A DNA stretch of 64,000 nt from Mesostigma viride. Taxonomy: Eukaryota; Streptophyta; Mesostigmatophyceae; Mesostigmatales; Mesostigmataceae. The notes under the pieces are model-generated. The model did no database searches. It saw nothing but the letters and a program-made list of their open reading frames with translations, and had not been told where the DNA came from. The position numbers and the translations under genes were made by a program. Below, in pieces: positions 1-11,375 of this stretch (the stretch's first letter is position 1; each line of letters begins with the position of its first letter). The stretch spans positions 1,384,108-1,448,107 of the forward strand of contig RPFO01000819.1 of NCBI GenBank assembly GCA_009746045.1, in the 5' to 3' direction.

Positions 1-90
1 TTCCACCTTGACCATAACCTGGTTTGACACCATGCAACTAAGAATGACCTTAGCTTCATCTTTCTTAGCAACGCCTCCAGCGGCGTTCAT
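1..90 (-). CDS. possible N-terminus of a gene running off the left edge
   Basis: On the minus strand an ATG at 90-88 opens a frame that stays open for 30 codons to the window edge. The peptide starts MNAAGGVAKKDEAKVI and includes the segment LSCMVSNQVMVKVE. It has no repeat character and no similarity to the retroelements nearby. I do not recognise the protein. It could be the first exon of a host gene or chance coding; 90 bases are too few to decide. Confidence 0.22.
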   Translation of the reverse strand, partial: MNAAGGVAKKDEAKVILSCMVSNQVMVKVE

Positions 91-630
91 CGTCAGCGTT
101 GTACAAACGAACACGAATGGCGGGGGTGAAAATAATAGTTAACTTACAAGCTACTCAGAGGCAAAGGGATACGCTTTATTCAACTCAGATCCTGCAAGCT
201 ATGGCCATTCACATGCTGGACAGCTGCCTCGATAGGCCCTGACAACTAGATAACCGAAGACCGTCTGCGTATTGGTTACATCATTGTTTCCGAACCACCA
301 CGAGCAGCTTCCAATTTTTGCAGAAAATTAAGATGATGCTGATGTCTTCATTCAATTCAAAAAGTAAAAGTATTCTTTTCCCATCCTGTTCCCAGACAAT
401 TCTTATCTGAAATCAGGCCCTGTCGGCCGGCGAGGCAATAATTGGCGTCAATGGCGGCCTTGCAGGTTAACACACGTAATTGTCTGCATATCAGGCTCTT
501 AATTCTGTTGTCGTAACCAGGAATTCGTAGCCATTTTCCGGAACGCGCCAGATTGCGATCATGATATGTGAGACGGACACTTGAAGCTGATATGAACTTA
601 CCTCCCCGAATCGAGTCTTTGGATCCACAA
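91..630. other. no gene recognised
   Basis: Moderately AT-rich sequence with only short open frames and no repeat shared with the rest of the window. I see nothing I can name here. Confidence 0.4.
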
Positions 631-1450
631 TAATAAACCTGTCGGAGCCCACCCCGGACGGACACGTTGGGGCGCTACTGAGTGGCCTGGCCACACCTGG
701 GTCCGCAACATCACCCTCGCCGCTGACCACCCGCTGATCGACCGACGTACAACACCTCTTGATGCACCAATCCATCGGGGTCGGGGAGATCCTCCACCGG
801 CGATTTCAACACCCTGCCACATGTTTATGTACCAACCCCAATGAAACGGTGGAACACCGATTCTTATGGTGTAACCTCCAGGGAGTTTGGACCTGGTTGA
901 TTGGTTTATGGGCAGCCTGGACGTCTGAGCCTATCATACCGGTGTCGGCTACCCGCTCAATTATCTTTAGCATCACTGGCACCCCTGGCCTTGAGCTCAC
1001 CTTTGCACAACAAGCGTGGATATGGCTCCGCACATGCATGTTATATACAATCTGGACGGTGCGAAATGATGTGGTGTTCAATAGGCGCACAGTTTTCGAC
1101 AAAGCTGGGGTTCTCTCACGCTTCATTTACCTCAGTATGGACTGAACTCCGCCGGGCATGCGACGCTACTGGATGGTTGCAAATGAACAAAACAAAATCT
1201 GGGACCCTGGCGCGGACCAGGATAAGCCCAGCCCACTTGAGATCTTTCATGACCTCATGGGCGAAAACAGGATCTTTACCCACATGCCCAATGACAACCC
1301 ATTAGAAGTCCAGTGGCTTCCGTGGTCTAGTAAGGCTCCGTTTTAGCCACTGACATCTTGATACCCTAGGCTTAGCAGGGATTAACTACTGGTTATATTT
1401 GGAATAAACGTACACCTATTTACCTGGAAAATAAACCTGTCGGAGCACCG
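631..1450 (+). pseudogene. 3' fragment of a non-LTR retrotransposon (zf-RVT type)
   Basis: The frame at 759-1145 contains CLCTNPNETVEHRFLWC, which fits the reverse-transcriptase zinc-binding domain (zf-RVT: Cys, Cys, a Glu-Thr pair, His, Cys) found at the C-terminus of many LINE pol proteins. A WTVRND motif follows, also typical of that region. No RT domain lies upstream, so the copy is 5'-truncated. The motif AATAAACCTGTCGGAGC occurs at both ends of the fragment (about 633 and 1432), suggesting two stacked 3' ends. The 3' part around 1395-1430 (GGAATAAACGTACACCTATTTA) recurs inverted at about 49135-49160 next to a T run, so this is a recurring LINE tail. Confidence 0.55.
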
Positions 1451-1518
1451 GCGCGGGAATAAACTCAACTCAACCCCCCGAATACTTCATAATTTTATTT
1501 TTTGGGTACTGAGTGGGT

Positions 1519-1715
1519 ATCAACTAGGAGACAAACAGCGCAGGCCAGAAATCGGGAGAATCCGTGACCATGGTAGCTCGAGCCTGCCGTTATCTTAGTG
1601 TCGGCGTGTTCGAGTCGTTCAGGATGATGAATATGAATGGTGATGGAAATGTGTAGCCTTGTGCATTGAAATTATGGCTGGCTTACGTGTAGAGCGACTA
1701 CATGACCTCATACTA
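1519..1715 (-). mobile_element. short retroposon family R, degraded copy
   Basis: About 190 bases matching the family best seen at 28270-28444: it starts CAACTAGGAGACAAACAGCGC and ends near GTAGAGCGACTACATGACC. It carries small insertions relative to the other copies and I find no clear target duplication, so it is the oldest of the set. A 15-base stub of the same end (CAAGGAGACAACCAG) lies at 1929-1943. The strand is chosen because truncated copies always keep the end that reads CTGGTTGTCTCCTTG on the minus strand, as expected of a retroposon 3' end. Confidence 0.5.
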
Positions 1716-1961
1716 GATGGTGGGGCCGGAAACAGCTTGCTTGATCAGGGCGTGTGTTTCAAGCCTAACTGGCCGGGGTTATATTTATTATAGTACTAGT
1801 CCAATTATACTGAGACCAGAGATGTAAAATCGGACATGAGTATCAGCAAATCCGGCCTAGTAGTCAACACAAAAGTGTGATTGTGTGAATGTGACATCAG
1901 TCGGTAGTGATGAAGGCGGGCGCATTATCAAGGAGACAACCAGTATATATGTGACCACTAG

Positions 1962-3668
1962 CATTATATATGTATTATAATAATATAATTACTTACAGCA
2001 GAGTGAAATCACTCAAACCAAAGCAAACGCCCAGCTATAAACCTATATACAGAGCCATGTCAAATCTCTATACTACGATAAGACCAATGGAAACTCCTAA
2101 CGGGAGGAACCTAATAGCCCTGCTGCACCGCAAAATCAGCCCGCGTACGGCGGAGCATGATGTCAGCCATGGCCCGAGTCAGCGCCACCGACAAGCGCTG
2201 ACGCCAATATGACGTCCAGGTCCGCGCCGACCATGAGGCCCGCTGGCCCTCCAGGTCCAGCCGGTCCTCCCGGAGCCGGCAACACTCCTTGAAGAAGGCG
2301 GAGGTCAGGGGCCCCATGGCCCCAAACTCCTCCAGGACAAAGGGCACCACACGATGGTGCCCGACGTCGCCGTAGGCCAGGAGCTTGGCCCGCTCCGCCC
2401 GGTCCGCCGTGTAACCTGCCGTGAGGGAGGCCCCAGCCACGTGGCTAAGAGCCAAGGGCCGCGCCACCGAAACGTCGATAAGCAGATGCCGGCCACCCCC
2501 CTCAAAGTCCAGCACCACGATGTCAGGCCGGTGGTTGGGGGAATAGAAGGCAGCGCCATCCGCATCCTCGGACCGGATGTTCGCGTGGGGGAAAACCGAC
2601 CGAATCATGGCGAGCACCACCGTCAGGAGGACAGTGTGCAAATACAAATACCAATTCTGATTCTGTTGGCCCCCCATGCAGGAAAGGTAGTGAGTCCCCG
2701 TGGGATCCAGCGGCTGCCCACAGCTACCACAAGGCCGCCCGGCCGGAACAAGAGGCTGCGGGGCAAATAGCTGGTGCCGGAGCGCCACCGAGTAGTGGCT
2801 GGGAGCCAAGGCGAATGGGGGGGCCATGGGAAGAGCACGAAGGTACGCCGAGCCCACACTCCGCAAGGAAAGCGAGAACAGCCACGCACGTCCCTGGGCG
2901 TTGAGGTCCGCGAAAAGAGCAATCCAATCAGCCGTGTGCAGAATACCCGCGTAGGTTTTCTGGTGTTTATCGATGACGCGAGCAGGGAATGCGGCGGGAG
3001 ATTGAACGGAGGCGACCGAGGGAGTGCCGCGAGGGAGGTGGCGCTGTACCGCCTGAGCGGCACGGACGGGAGAACAGGCCTGCTGGATCTCAGCATAGGC
3101 CTCCTGGATGGCAGTGACGAAGGGCAAGGGGTTGCTGGGGTCCAGGAGGTCAGGCGCTGCCGTTGCCAAAAGGGGCAGGAGCCGGCAGCTTTCCGCCCAC
3201 GACTGAGCGACGGAGCCCAAAAATGCTGCTGGGGCCAGCCGGGCGGCACGAGTCAGACCACAGCCACCCATCCGTGCAGGCAGGGAGGCAATGCGAATAG
3301 CATGTGGCGGGAGGTCGGGGCCCGGGACCAGCTGCGCCAAGGCCGACTGGATGCGTTCGTCGTGGCCCTCGGCGGCCAGCCGGACCTGAGCCGGAAGAGC
3401 GCCCCGGAGCCAGTGAACGACGCGAGGGTGAGCGCAAAACCACAGAAGCAGACCCTTGGTCTGCGAATCATGAAGGCGCGCAATCAAGGGCAGTACCTCA
3501 GTGCGTGCCTCGAGGGCGGCCCGCAGAGCATCGATGACAAACGCGGGGTCGCCAACCGGAACGCCGAGGACATCCAACCCATGGAGGCGCTCGTCCCGGC
3601 CCAAGAGCTGGGGCGGAAAGCCGGAGCAATCACCTTGGGGCGAGTACACCGCGCACTTGGCCAGGGCT
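1962..3668 (-). mobile_element. RLE-type non-LTR retrotransposon, copy A, 5'-truncated
   Basis: The minus-strand frame 2111-3649 (512 codons) is the C-terminal part of the pol protein that is more complete in copy C at 43683-45551. It lacks the RT catalytic core but keeps the thumb region, the zinc knuckle CGSCGQPLDPTGTHYLSC (C-x2-C-x9-H-x4-C) and the restriction-like endonuclease signature RPDIVVLDFE followed by LLIDVSVA. The 3' UTR runs to an AT-rich end near 1962-1995. The insert is bounded by an 18-base perfect direct repeat, TATATATGTGACCACTAG, at 1944-1961 and 3669-3686: a target-site duplication showing one 5'-truncated insertion by target-primed reverse transcription. The 5' truncation means it cannot move on its own. 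Confidence 0.88.
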
Positions 3669-3689
3669 TATATATGTGACCACTAGGCT

Positions 3690-5570
3690 GTCAACTACTG
3701 CCACTTCCAACGTCCCGGCCTCACAGGACTTGGTCCCTTTTCGGGGCCCTTACAACCGCCAGGCCTGTCTGGACTACGTGGCCGGCAGTACGACAGCCGG
3801 CCCAGGTGCGCTTATGAGTCGGTTGGTTCTGGATGCCCGAGTCGGTTCGGCGACCCGGCCCACCCACGGTGTGCCGCTCTGACCACCGGTTGGTGCTTGC
3901 GACCATTCCGCTCCGTTTCCACAGGACGGCCCCGCCCCAGGCGCCACGCCCAACTGAGTGGTCCGTCTTGATTGGACTGCGCTACGCCCGGTCCGTGGGG
4001 ACCCTGAGGACGGGACGGACGGACGCTGACTGCACGAGCAGAACCGGTGCCGGCAGGCGTACCAAGAGGCTCTGGGGGCCCAGGCAGACGTCGACGCGCT
4101 GGCCCAGGGTGCTCCCCACGCTGCCATTTTTGCGGGTTGTGCGACCCGCGCCCCGTTGCTAGCGGTCCGGCACCTACCGGGCACCGGCCATGCCCCGCCG
4201 ACGACCCGGCCCGCTCTACATTCAGGACCCCAAGGTCACCTAGCCGCCCGGCACCGCCGCCTCATCAAGCGTATGTAACCGGGACCCACTGCTGAAACCG
4301 GTGCTAAAGGCTGCCCTTGTCACAACGGTGGAGGCCTACGCACGTGCTCAGGACGTGCGCAGGCCCAGTGCATCGCGGATGCCAAGCCGCCTGCCAAGCT
4401 CGCACCCAGGGCAAGGATATGTGGTACCAGGTACCTCGACCGGCTCGGCGGCCGGCGCGGCAGCGCACAACGGTCGGAGCACACGGGGGACAGCGCGGCG
4501 CCGGTCAGCCTTGCATGACCGTTGGTTGGACTACAATGTTTCCTTGATCAACAGGTGGGGCTCGCGCCTCCCCCCCCCCCCCGCCGCTTCACCGCCGCAG
4601 ACGGCCGCCCGTCTCGGTGTTGCTGGACACCCCCCGCCGCCTGCGCCCCCCTCCTCGGCCGCGGACTACAAGTCCCCGCCTTGAAGGAGGGCTGCCTTGA
4701 CACCAATGACGTCGTCTACCCCTTCACTTTGGAGGAATTGGACGGCGCCCTTGCTCGCTTGCGGTACGACGCGGCACTCGGGATGCCGACCACCTTTCGG
4801 CCGAACTGCTGAAGACCCCTGACCTGGCGGTGCGGGAGCTTCTGCTCGCGTTCTGCAACCGTGTTCTGCTCTCTGATGAGCCTCCGCCTGCTGAGTGGTA
4901 GACGGCCATCCACGTCATGTTGTACAAGAAGGGTTATGCTGCTGACCCCGGTAACTATCGGGGTGTCTGCCTCCAGAGCATCGCGCTGAAGGTCTTCATG
5001 CGCATGATGTTGTACAGGCTCCGCGCTGCATGCACTGGACCCACTGGACCCACACCTGGGTGAGTCTCAGAAGATGGGTTTCTGTCGTGGCCGTAACACT
5101 GGCATGGTGGTATTTGTCGCCCGCCGGCTGCATATGGTGGAGGAGGTGCGCCGCATTTGCCCTGATGGTTTTCCGATGGTCTTCATTTTTGTTGACTATA
5201 TCAAGGCTTTCGACACGGTCCTCTGGAAGGCTCTTTTGGCCATCCTTGCTCTGGATCACGTGGCAGCCACCAGCATTTATTGCTGCCATTCGCCGGCTGT
5301 ATGAGGGTTCACAGGCAGTAGTGCGGACTGCGGAAGGCACCATGGCCCATGCACCCATGCACCATTCCCCCTTCACCACGGGGTGTGGCAAGGTTGTGTC
5401 TTGTCCCCATATCTGTTCATTGTCGTGGATCACGTCATGCGCCATGCACGTGCGCGCTTTACCGCGATCGAGGTTCGAGCGCCTGGCTTGGACATCCTTA
5501 ACGATCGTGAACATGGTGGCGTAGGCCCTGGTTACCGCCTGTCCGACGTGAGTAAGAAACGACAGCTTAT
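3690..5570 (+). pseudogene. decayed APE/RT non-LTR retrotransposon
   Basis: Fragments in shifting plus-strand frames spell a LINE pol. At 3750-3930 is the end of an AP-type endonuclease (CLDYV, VLDARVG, HGVPLSDHRLVLATI, with the SDH motif). A proline-rich linker is followed from about 4715 by the RT start (LDGALARLRYDAALG), then YKKGYAADPGNYRGVCLQS, GFCRGRNTG, the catalytic motif A block FVDYIKAFDTVLWKAL near 5190 and the QGCVLSPYLF block near 5385. Stops and frameshifts interrupt it throughout, so it is dead. The arrangement resembles RTE-like and L1-like elements; clade assignment would need a tree. The same family recurs at 24600-26307. Confidence 0.8.
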
Positions 5571-5970
5571 CCGCCATGTGGAGCAGGGGGCTTACAGATC
5601 CGCCATGAGGAGCAGGGGAGCCGGGCCAGCCTTGCCCCGCGTGCGGGCCGGGAAGGCGGACAACCGACATCCGCAGCTCACCAGTGAGTTGCATGGGGGC
5701 ACGAATGTCGCGCCATGAGAAGAGTCTCCGAGGTCTCACCTGCTGGCTGGTCGAAGTGCTTCACGATGACATTGTGGCTGCGCTGGGCAAGGTTGGCCTC
5801 CTTGCGGAGGACTAGCGGTTAATTACATTGCTTGAGCTGTGCCGCGATGGTGGAGGGCAGTGGTGGAGTTGGTGTGTTGCTTGAGCATGTCCGCCAAGGT
5901 CTGGGTAGGAGGGGCATCGCCAGCCGGGCCAGCGGGGCCGCGGGCTGGCTTGGCGGCAATGTCCTTCATG
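5571..5970. other. no gene recognised
   Basis: GC-rich sequence after the LINE relic. It includes a local duplication (ATCCGCCATGWGGAGCAGGGG around 5569-5615). The phrase GTGCTTCACGATGACATTG near 5760 looks like degraded RT coding sequence, but I cannot place it firmly. Confidence 0.3.
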
Positions 5971-5974
5971 CACT

Positions 5975-6245
5975 GGCGAGACAAAGACTTCCGAGTACAT
6001 GGCTGGCCTGCTGTGTGACCGCCTTCGCGAGGTGGGCCGCCCGGAGAACGTTGTGCAGCTGATAATTTTCTGACACCACGAACTCGATGGAGAAGATGAA
6101 GGAGCTCGTGGAGGAACAGTTTCCCCACATCATCACCTCCTCCAAGTGTGCCGCGCACAGCATCGACCTCCTCATGGAGGACATGTAAAAGGAGTCAATC
6201 ATCGCGGACACGCTATTTGCACAGCAACTCGTCAGCAGAGCTTGT
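5975..6245 (+). pseudogene. hAT-type transposase relic (DUF659-like core)
   Basis: Read on the plus strand, the segment gives KTSEYMAGLLCDRLREVG then PENVVQLI, and after one frameshift DTTNSMEKMKELVEEQFPHI and CAAHSIDLLMEDM. This order (VVQ.I, D....N, FPHI, C-A-A-H, D-L-L-x-E-D) is the hallmark of the DUF659/RNase-H-like core of hAT transposases. A frameshift near 6070 and a TAA at 6185-6187 show it is broken. It is a plausible former source of hAT activity for the non-autonomous hAT-type elements at 11376 and 17115, although no TIR link is visible. Confidence 0.65.
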
Positions 6246-6884
6246 GAGCTCCTGGTCTTGCTGGCTGGAATGACTCTAGGCTGCTGGCTAGCAACCTTTA
6301 TCCTCACACCAGGCCTACGACCCTCGATAGGCTCGCCACTCGTCGTGACGACCAAGGTTCGCGTGTGAAGACGCTCGTTGCCTCGTTGAGCCTCGAGCTA
6401 TATGCAACCTCGTTCCATCCTTGTTCCTCGGTCATGAGCAACGCTGTGCAACGCTACTTTGCCAGAGCCTCGTATCGCTGCCCTGCATCCTCGTTGCAGG
6501 CATGCAGCATACAGGAATCTCTGGCTATCCTGTGTCTAGGACAGCACATGACCTGCCACAGTCCTGCATGGACTTAATACATACATCCTTGCAGACCTGC
6601 TGGCTGGCTACTGGCTTCTACTAGCCACAGGACCGTTGCGTCCTCAGGAAAACAGAAAGTCGTTCGCGCGTAGCTCAGGAAAACAGAAAGTCGAAGCTGT
6701 GGCTCGTCCATCTCGGCAAGCTCGTCCACTGAAATGGTCTCGCCAGACGTGCTAGGAAAATATATCGGAATGTCGTTGGCGTTCAGGTGGTGCAGGATAG
6801 CCTGCGCCTGCTCGGCTGTCAGAGAGAAGAATGCTTGCTCGGAGACCGGTTGCCCAGGCATGTAAGACGCGGGGTTAAACTCAG
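6246..6884. other. no gene recognised
   Basis: Contains short open frames only. The longest, on the minus strand at 6574-6861, encodes a peptide with VSEQAFFSLTAEQAQAILHH that I cannot assign. A short duplication, CTCAGGAAAACAGAAAGTCG, occurs at about 6640 and 6673. Confidence 0.3.
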
Positions 6885-6892
6885 CATCGTCG

Positions 6893-6946
6893 ATTAATTA
6901 ATTAATTAATTAATCTCGTGCTCCCGTTGGGGAGTCACGGAGCATT
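6893..6946 (-). repeat. LINE 3' end, hairpin family II with (TTAA)n tail
   Basis: A (TTAA)n tract at 6893-6914 is followed by GTGCTCCCGTTGGGGAG, the reverse complement of the ending seen at 34523-34604. Read on the minus strand it is a short hairpin (CTCCCCAACGGGAG) followed directly by a tetranucleotide tail, as in LINEs that end in microsatellites instead of poly(A). Confidence 0.55.
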
Positions 6947-7834
6947 AACCCCTATGGATGGATGGATGGATGGGTGCAAACAGTCCTACCGGTCTAAGCT
7001 ATCTACATCCGCTACCTATGACATCTATCTAACAGCATTCTAACTACAACATCTATCTAGACAGCCTCACGCTGCCCTAGGGGACCTGTCTGGCGTGCCT
7101 CCCACGGGTTTGCACACGCGGGCGCTTCCCCACAGGGGGGGGCTCGTTGTCCTCTATGACCTGGGCCCACTTGGCCGGGTCCATCATCTTCGTCCAGATC
7201 ACGGAGCATCGTCGATGGCGTTGTCAAGGGGGTCGTCCTCACGGATAACCTCGCTGGAAAAAGGAGCCGAAGGCGGGGGGATCTGGCTGTCCATCTCGTC
7301 GGCTGGGCCGGAGCTACTGATGCCGCTTGGACGAGGCGTTACATGTAATGGCGGCCTCGGCAGTCAGTGGCTGCGTCGCTAAGGTTTCCACATCTGCGAT
7401 CAGCCGCCAGGTTGCGTTGCGTCAAGGGGCGTTTGCTCGTCATATATTGCGTAATAGCTTAATTGTGAAAATTATATCAGCATGTGCGTCTGAGAAAGAC
7501 GAAGCGATTGTGATATTCACGGCTGAATTCAGTGCTCGAACGTGAAAGTAATGAGCTCCGCCGTCAGCCATGGCTACCTCGTGGCAATGAGAGAACCTCG
7601 TGGCAATGACCTATATACAGCAATAGTAGTGTAGAATAGTTAGACAGTGGCCTTGTACATGCACGCCTACTACAGGCACTATACCAGCTGAGTTATGAAC
7701 ATTAATAGTCATGTACATGTGTGCCCATGACGCGCCACACACCAGATGATGCCTAGCTTTATTATTTAAGTTATGTTGTGACTACGCAGAGAGCCACTCT
7801 CTGCTGAGACGCCATGCCCTAGCTCTTCTATAGC
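6947..7834. repeat. intergenic repeats, including a duplicated LINE-associated block
   Basis: After a short (GGAT)n run near 6955-6972 there is no recognisable gene. The segment 7615-7845 (from CAGCAATAGTAGTGTAGAA through GTCATGTACATGTGTGCC to CTTCTATAGCCATG) recurs as a direct, diverged copy at 9188-9405. Both lie just upstream of LINE material, so the block is probably untranslated sequence of one LINE family. Confidence 0.45.
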
Positions 7835-7835
7835 C

Positions 7836-8672
7836 ATGCTGATCTTCGCTTTAAACTGCTGGGGAGCATGCTTCAGTGACACCGCCGCCGATGTGGACAC
7901 CCGCATCGGCCTGGCCTGGGCTCGGCATCGTTCGCTGAAAACCTACTGGCACTCGAAGGTCCTCGGCGAGCACCGCAAGCGCATGCTCCTCAAGGTCCTG
8001 GTCCTCACGGTGCTCACGTATGGCGCCGAGGCATGGACGCTCACGGACACGCTGGCGGCCAAGCTAAACGGCACGGTAACCAGGATGCCATGTCAGGCCC
8101 TCAATGTCGGGTTTTCCACGCATAGGTCTCTAGAATCTTTGTACCAGGACGAGATTTTTTCGGACGAGATTAGACAGCGTAGGATAGCATTCGTAGGACA
8201 TCTTGCTCGCACCAGCCAGGTAGACACCGCCCTTGGTCTGGCCGGCCCCCAGCGGCTTGGCCAGCCAGGACGGCATATCCTGACCTGGCCTGGCCCCAAG
8301 GACATTCCTAAGAAGGTAGGCAAACATGTCATGACCTACCCACAGCAGTTGATGGCTGACCTAGTGGTCCCAGCGCAGTTTGAACATCGCATTCACTCCC
8401 TCTCTCTTGCTTGGACTGCTATGCAGGACAAGAAGAGGTGGAAGACCATTGTCCAGGCTCATACGCCCGCCCCTGTGGGCAAGCCCCCTCCCCCCAAGCG
8501 GAAGGGGCGCTTTGCTAACTAGAATAGGTAGGGTTTTCTAGATTAGATTAGCTTAGAGTTAGATTAGTTCGGTTTCGCGGCTTTGTCCCCCCTCCATCCA
8601 TCCACGGGAATATGTGCTACATGATCTCCCAACGGAGTCATGTTATAATTTAATTTAATTTAATTTAATTTA
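7836..8672 (+). pseudogene. C-terminal fragment of a LINE pol with 3' UTR and (ATTTA)n tail
   Basis: The 228-codon frame at 7836-8522 matches the region after the RT in RTE-like LINEs: DTRIGLAWARHRSLKTYW, KRMLLKVLVLTVLTYGAEAW (the TYGAE-W motif) and RRIAFVGHLARTSQVDTA, then a basic, proline-rich tail. It ends at TAG 8520-8522. The 3' UTR then reaches the ATCTCCCAACGGAGTCATG hairpin near 8624-8640 and a pentanucleotide (ATTTA)n tail at 8645-8672. The start Met is accidental; the copy is 5'-truncated. Confidence 0.7.
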
Positions 8673-8929
8673 ATGCTGATCTTCCCCCCCTATGACGGGC
8701 TGCCCTTAGCTGGGTGTTGCCCGAGACTCTGGGGGGTGCAGGTGCCCTTGGTGCAGCTAGCTAGAGCAAGTGTCGTTTACATTCCCACCCTTGCAGGAAT
8801 TAGCTTAGAATGTATTAAAAGCCATATTGCCCCTTCTGGGCCTTACTGGTGAGATCGAGCTGGCCGCCCACCGCCTTCCCCGCGCGCGGGGTAAGGCCGG
8901 GCCGCCCCCGCGCTCCTTCTCACCTTTAA

Positions 8930-9183
8930 GACCCCGGCGGACAAGATTTCTTTTCTCAGACGCCGCAAGCGGCTCGAGAAGACTCTCTTCACCCTTGACG
9001 ACGACTTGACCCTGGCACAGCAACAACGGCGACGGGAGCTATGGCCGACCTACCTCCAGCTCCGGCAGACCAAGGCGGGCCAGCCGGTGTACTGGAAGGG
9101 GGCGGCCATCTACGTCGGCCACAAGCCCTGGCAAGCGACCCCCTCGACCACCGCGGCCCCAGCAACTCCAGCCCCAGCCTAGG
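8930..9183 (+). pseudogene. LINE ORF1-like C-terminal fragment
   Basis: The plus frame contains RRRELWPTYLQLRQTKAG, PVYWKGAAIYV and a Pro/Ala/Thr-rich end before TAG at 9181-9183. A basic heptad-like stretch (RRRKRLEKTLFTLDDDLTLA) precedes it. The pattern of a charged helix, then LWP...LR..G, then a short aromatic strand is what the C-terminal domain of L1-type ORF1 proteins looks like. This is family-level inference from the motif. No RT follows in the same frame. Confidence 0.45.
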
Positions 9184-9404
9184 GGAATACAGCAGTAGTG
9201 TAGAATAGTTAGACAGTGGCCTTGTACATGCCCGCCTACTACAGGCACTATACCAGCTGAGGCCTAGCCTTTTTAGTCATGTACATGTGTGCCTATGATG
9301 TGCCACACTCCAGACGATGCCTAGCCTTATTTAGTAATGCTGTGCCCATGCAGGGAGTCACTCTCTGCTGAGAAGCCATGCCATAGCTCTTGTATAGCCA
9401 TGAT

Positions 9405-9645
9405 GATCTTCCCCCTCACAGGCATGCTCCCCCCTTACCCGGGCATAGCGTGATAGACCATGAGGGTGCGGGTGCCCTGGTGCACCTAGAGCAAGTGTTG
9501 TTTACATTCCCACCCTTGCAGGAAGTAGCTTAGAATGTATTATAGGCTCATATGCCCCTTCTCAGGGCTATGTGCTACATATACTCCCAACGGAGTTATG
9601 TTCCTAATTAATTAATTAATTAATTGCCCCTTCTCTGGGATATGT
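9405..9645 (+). repeat. LINE 3' UTR ending in hairpin and (TTAA)n tail
   Basis: Sequence related to 8672-8830 and, inverted, to 24440-24600 (ATTCCCACCCTTGCAGGAA is shared). It closes with ATGCCCCTTCT..., the hairpin ACTCCCAACGGAGT at 9583-9596, and TTCC followed by a (TAAT)n tail at 9605-9625. Confidence 0.55.
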
Positions 9646-11226
9646 ATTAAAAATATAATTACTTACAGCAGAGTGAAATCACTCAAACCACAGCAAACGC
9701 CCAGCTATAAACCTATATACAGAGCCATGTCAAAGCTCTATACTACGATAAGACCGATGGAAACGCCTAACGGGAGGAACCTAATAGCCCTGCTGCACCG
9801 CAAAATCAGCCCGCGTACGGCGGAGCATGATGTCAGCCATGGCCCGAGTCAGCGCCACCGACAAGCGCTGACGCCAATATGACGTCCAGGTCCGCGCCGA
9901 CCATGGGGCCCGCTGGCCCTCCAGGTCCAGCCGGTCCTCCCGGAGCCGGCAACACTCCTTGAAGAAGGCGGAGGTCAGGGGCCCCATGGCCCCAAACTCC
10001 TCCAGGACAAAGGGCACCACACGATGGTGCCCGACGTCGCCGTAGGCCAGGAGCTTGGCCCGCTCCGCCCGCCGCCGGGTCCGGGCCGTGTAACCTGCCG
10101 TGAGGGAGGCCCCAGCCACGTGGCTAAGAGCCAAGGGCCGCGCCACCGAAACGTCAATAAGCAGATGCTGGCCACTCCCCCCTCAAAGTCCAGCACCACG
10201 ATGTCAGGCCGGTGGTTGGGGGAATAGAAGGCAGCGCCATCTGCATCCTCGGACCGGATGTTCGCGTGGGGGAAAACCGACCGAACCATGGCGAGCACCA
10301 CCGTCAGGAGGACAGTGTGCAAGTACAAACTTGTGCAAATTCTGATTCTGTTGGCCCCCCATGCAGGCAAGGTAGTGAGTCCCCGTGGGATCCAGCGGCT
10401 GCCCACAGCTACCACAAGGCCGCCCGGCCGGAACAAGAGGCTGCGGGGCAAATAGCTGGTGCCGGAGCGCCACCGAGTAGTGGCTGGGAGCTAAGGCGAA
10501 TCCGGGGGGGCCATGGGAAGAGCACGAAGGTACGCCGAGCCCACACTCCGCAAGGAAAGCGAGAACAGCCACGCACGTCCCTGGGCGTTGAGGTCCGCGA
10601 AAAGAGCCATCCAATCAGCCGTGTGCAGAATACCCGCGTAGGTTTTCTGGTGTTTATCGATGACGCGAGCAGGGAATGCGGCGGGAGATTGAACGGAGGC
10701 AACCGAGGGAGTGCCGCGAGGGAGGTGGCGCTGTACCGCCTGAGCGGCACGGACGGGGGAACAGGCCTGCTGGATCTCAGCATAGGCCTCCTGGGTGGCG
10801 GTGACGAAGGGCAAAGCTAGGGCTGCTGGGATCCAGGAGGTCAGGCGCTGCCGTTGCCAAAATGGGCAGGAGCCGGCAGCTTTCCCCCCACGACTGAGCG
10901 ACGGAGCCCAAAAATGCTGCTGGGGCCAGCCGGGCGGCACGAGTCAGACCACAGCCACCCATCCATGCAGGCAGGGAGGCAATGCTTAATAGCATGTGGC
11001 GGGAGGTCGGGGCCCGGGACCAGCTGCGCCAAGGCCGACTGGATGCGTTCGTCGTGGCCCGCTCGGCGGCCAGCCAGACCTGAGCCGGAAGAGCGCCCGG
11101 GAGCCAGTGAACGACGCGAGGGTGAGCGCAAAACCACAGAAGCAGCCCCTTGGTCTGCGAATCATGAAGGCACGCAATCAAGGGCAGTACCTCAGTGCAT
11201 GCCTCGAGGGCGGCCCGCAGAGCCCT
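9646..11226 (-). pseudogene. RLE-type non-LTR retrotransposon, copy B, 5'-truncated and frameshifted
   Basis: Nearly the same sequence as copy A from the shared 3' end (TAAGTAATTATATTTTTAA on the minus strand) up to about residue 50 of the copy A frame. The frame is broken by several small insertions and substitutions, for example extra CGCCGGGTCCGG-type bases near 10070 and an insertion near 10500. The 5' end stops inside the coding region at about 11226, where a LINE 3' UTR segment (CTGTGCTACATATACTCC) resumes, so copy B landed inside another LINE's 3' UTR. Confidence 0.8.
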
Positions 11227-11375
11227 GTGCTACATATACTCCCAACGGAGTTATGTTCCTAATTAATTAACTAATTAATGGGCTTGGTAATCAGTTTATA
11301 GGCCATATGCCCCTTCTCAAGGGCTATGTGCTACATATTCTGATCATATATTCTGTGCTACATATACTCCCAACG
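11227..11375 (+). repeat. stacked LINE 3' ends (hairpin family I)
   Basis: Two successive copies of the ATGTGCTACATATACTCC ending. The first has the hairpin ACTCCCAACGGAGT at 11238-11251 and a tail of TTAA units at 11259-11279. The second is interrupted in its hairpin loop at 11375 by the hAT-type element that follows. Confidence 0.55.

Noticed and set aside
2774-3679. 301-codon plus-strand frame opposite LINE copy A (and 477-codon minus frame opposite copy C)
   Set aside because: Antisense shadows of the GC-rich RLE-type pol frame; composition is Arg/Gly-rich with no motifs, and RT/RLE motifs are on the other strand.
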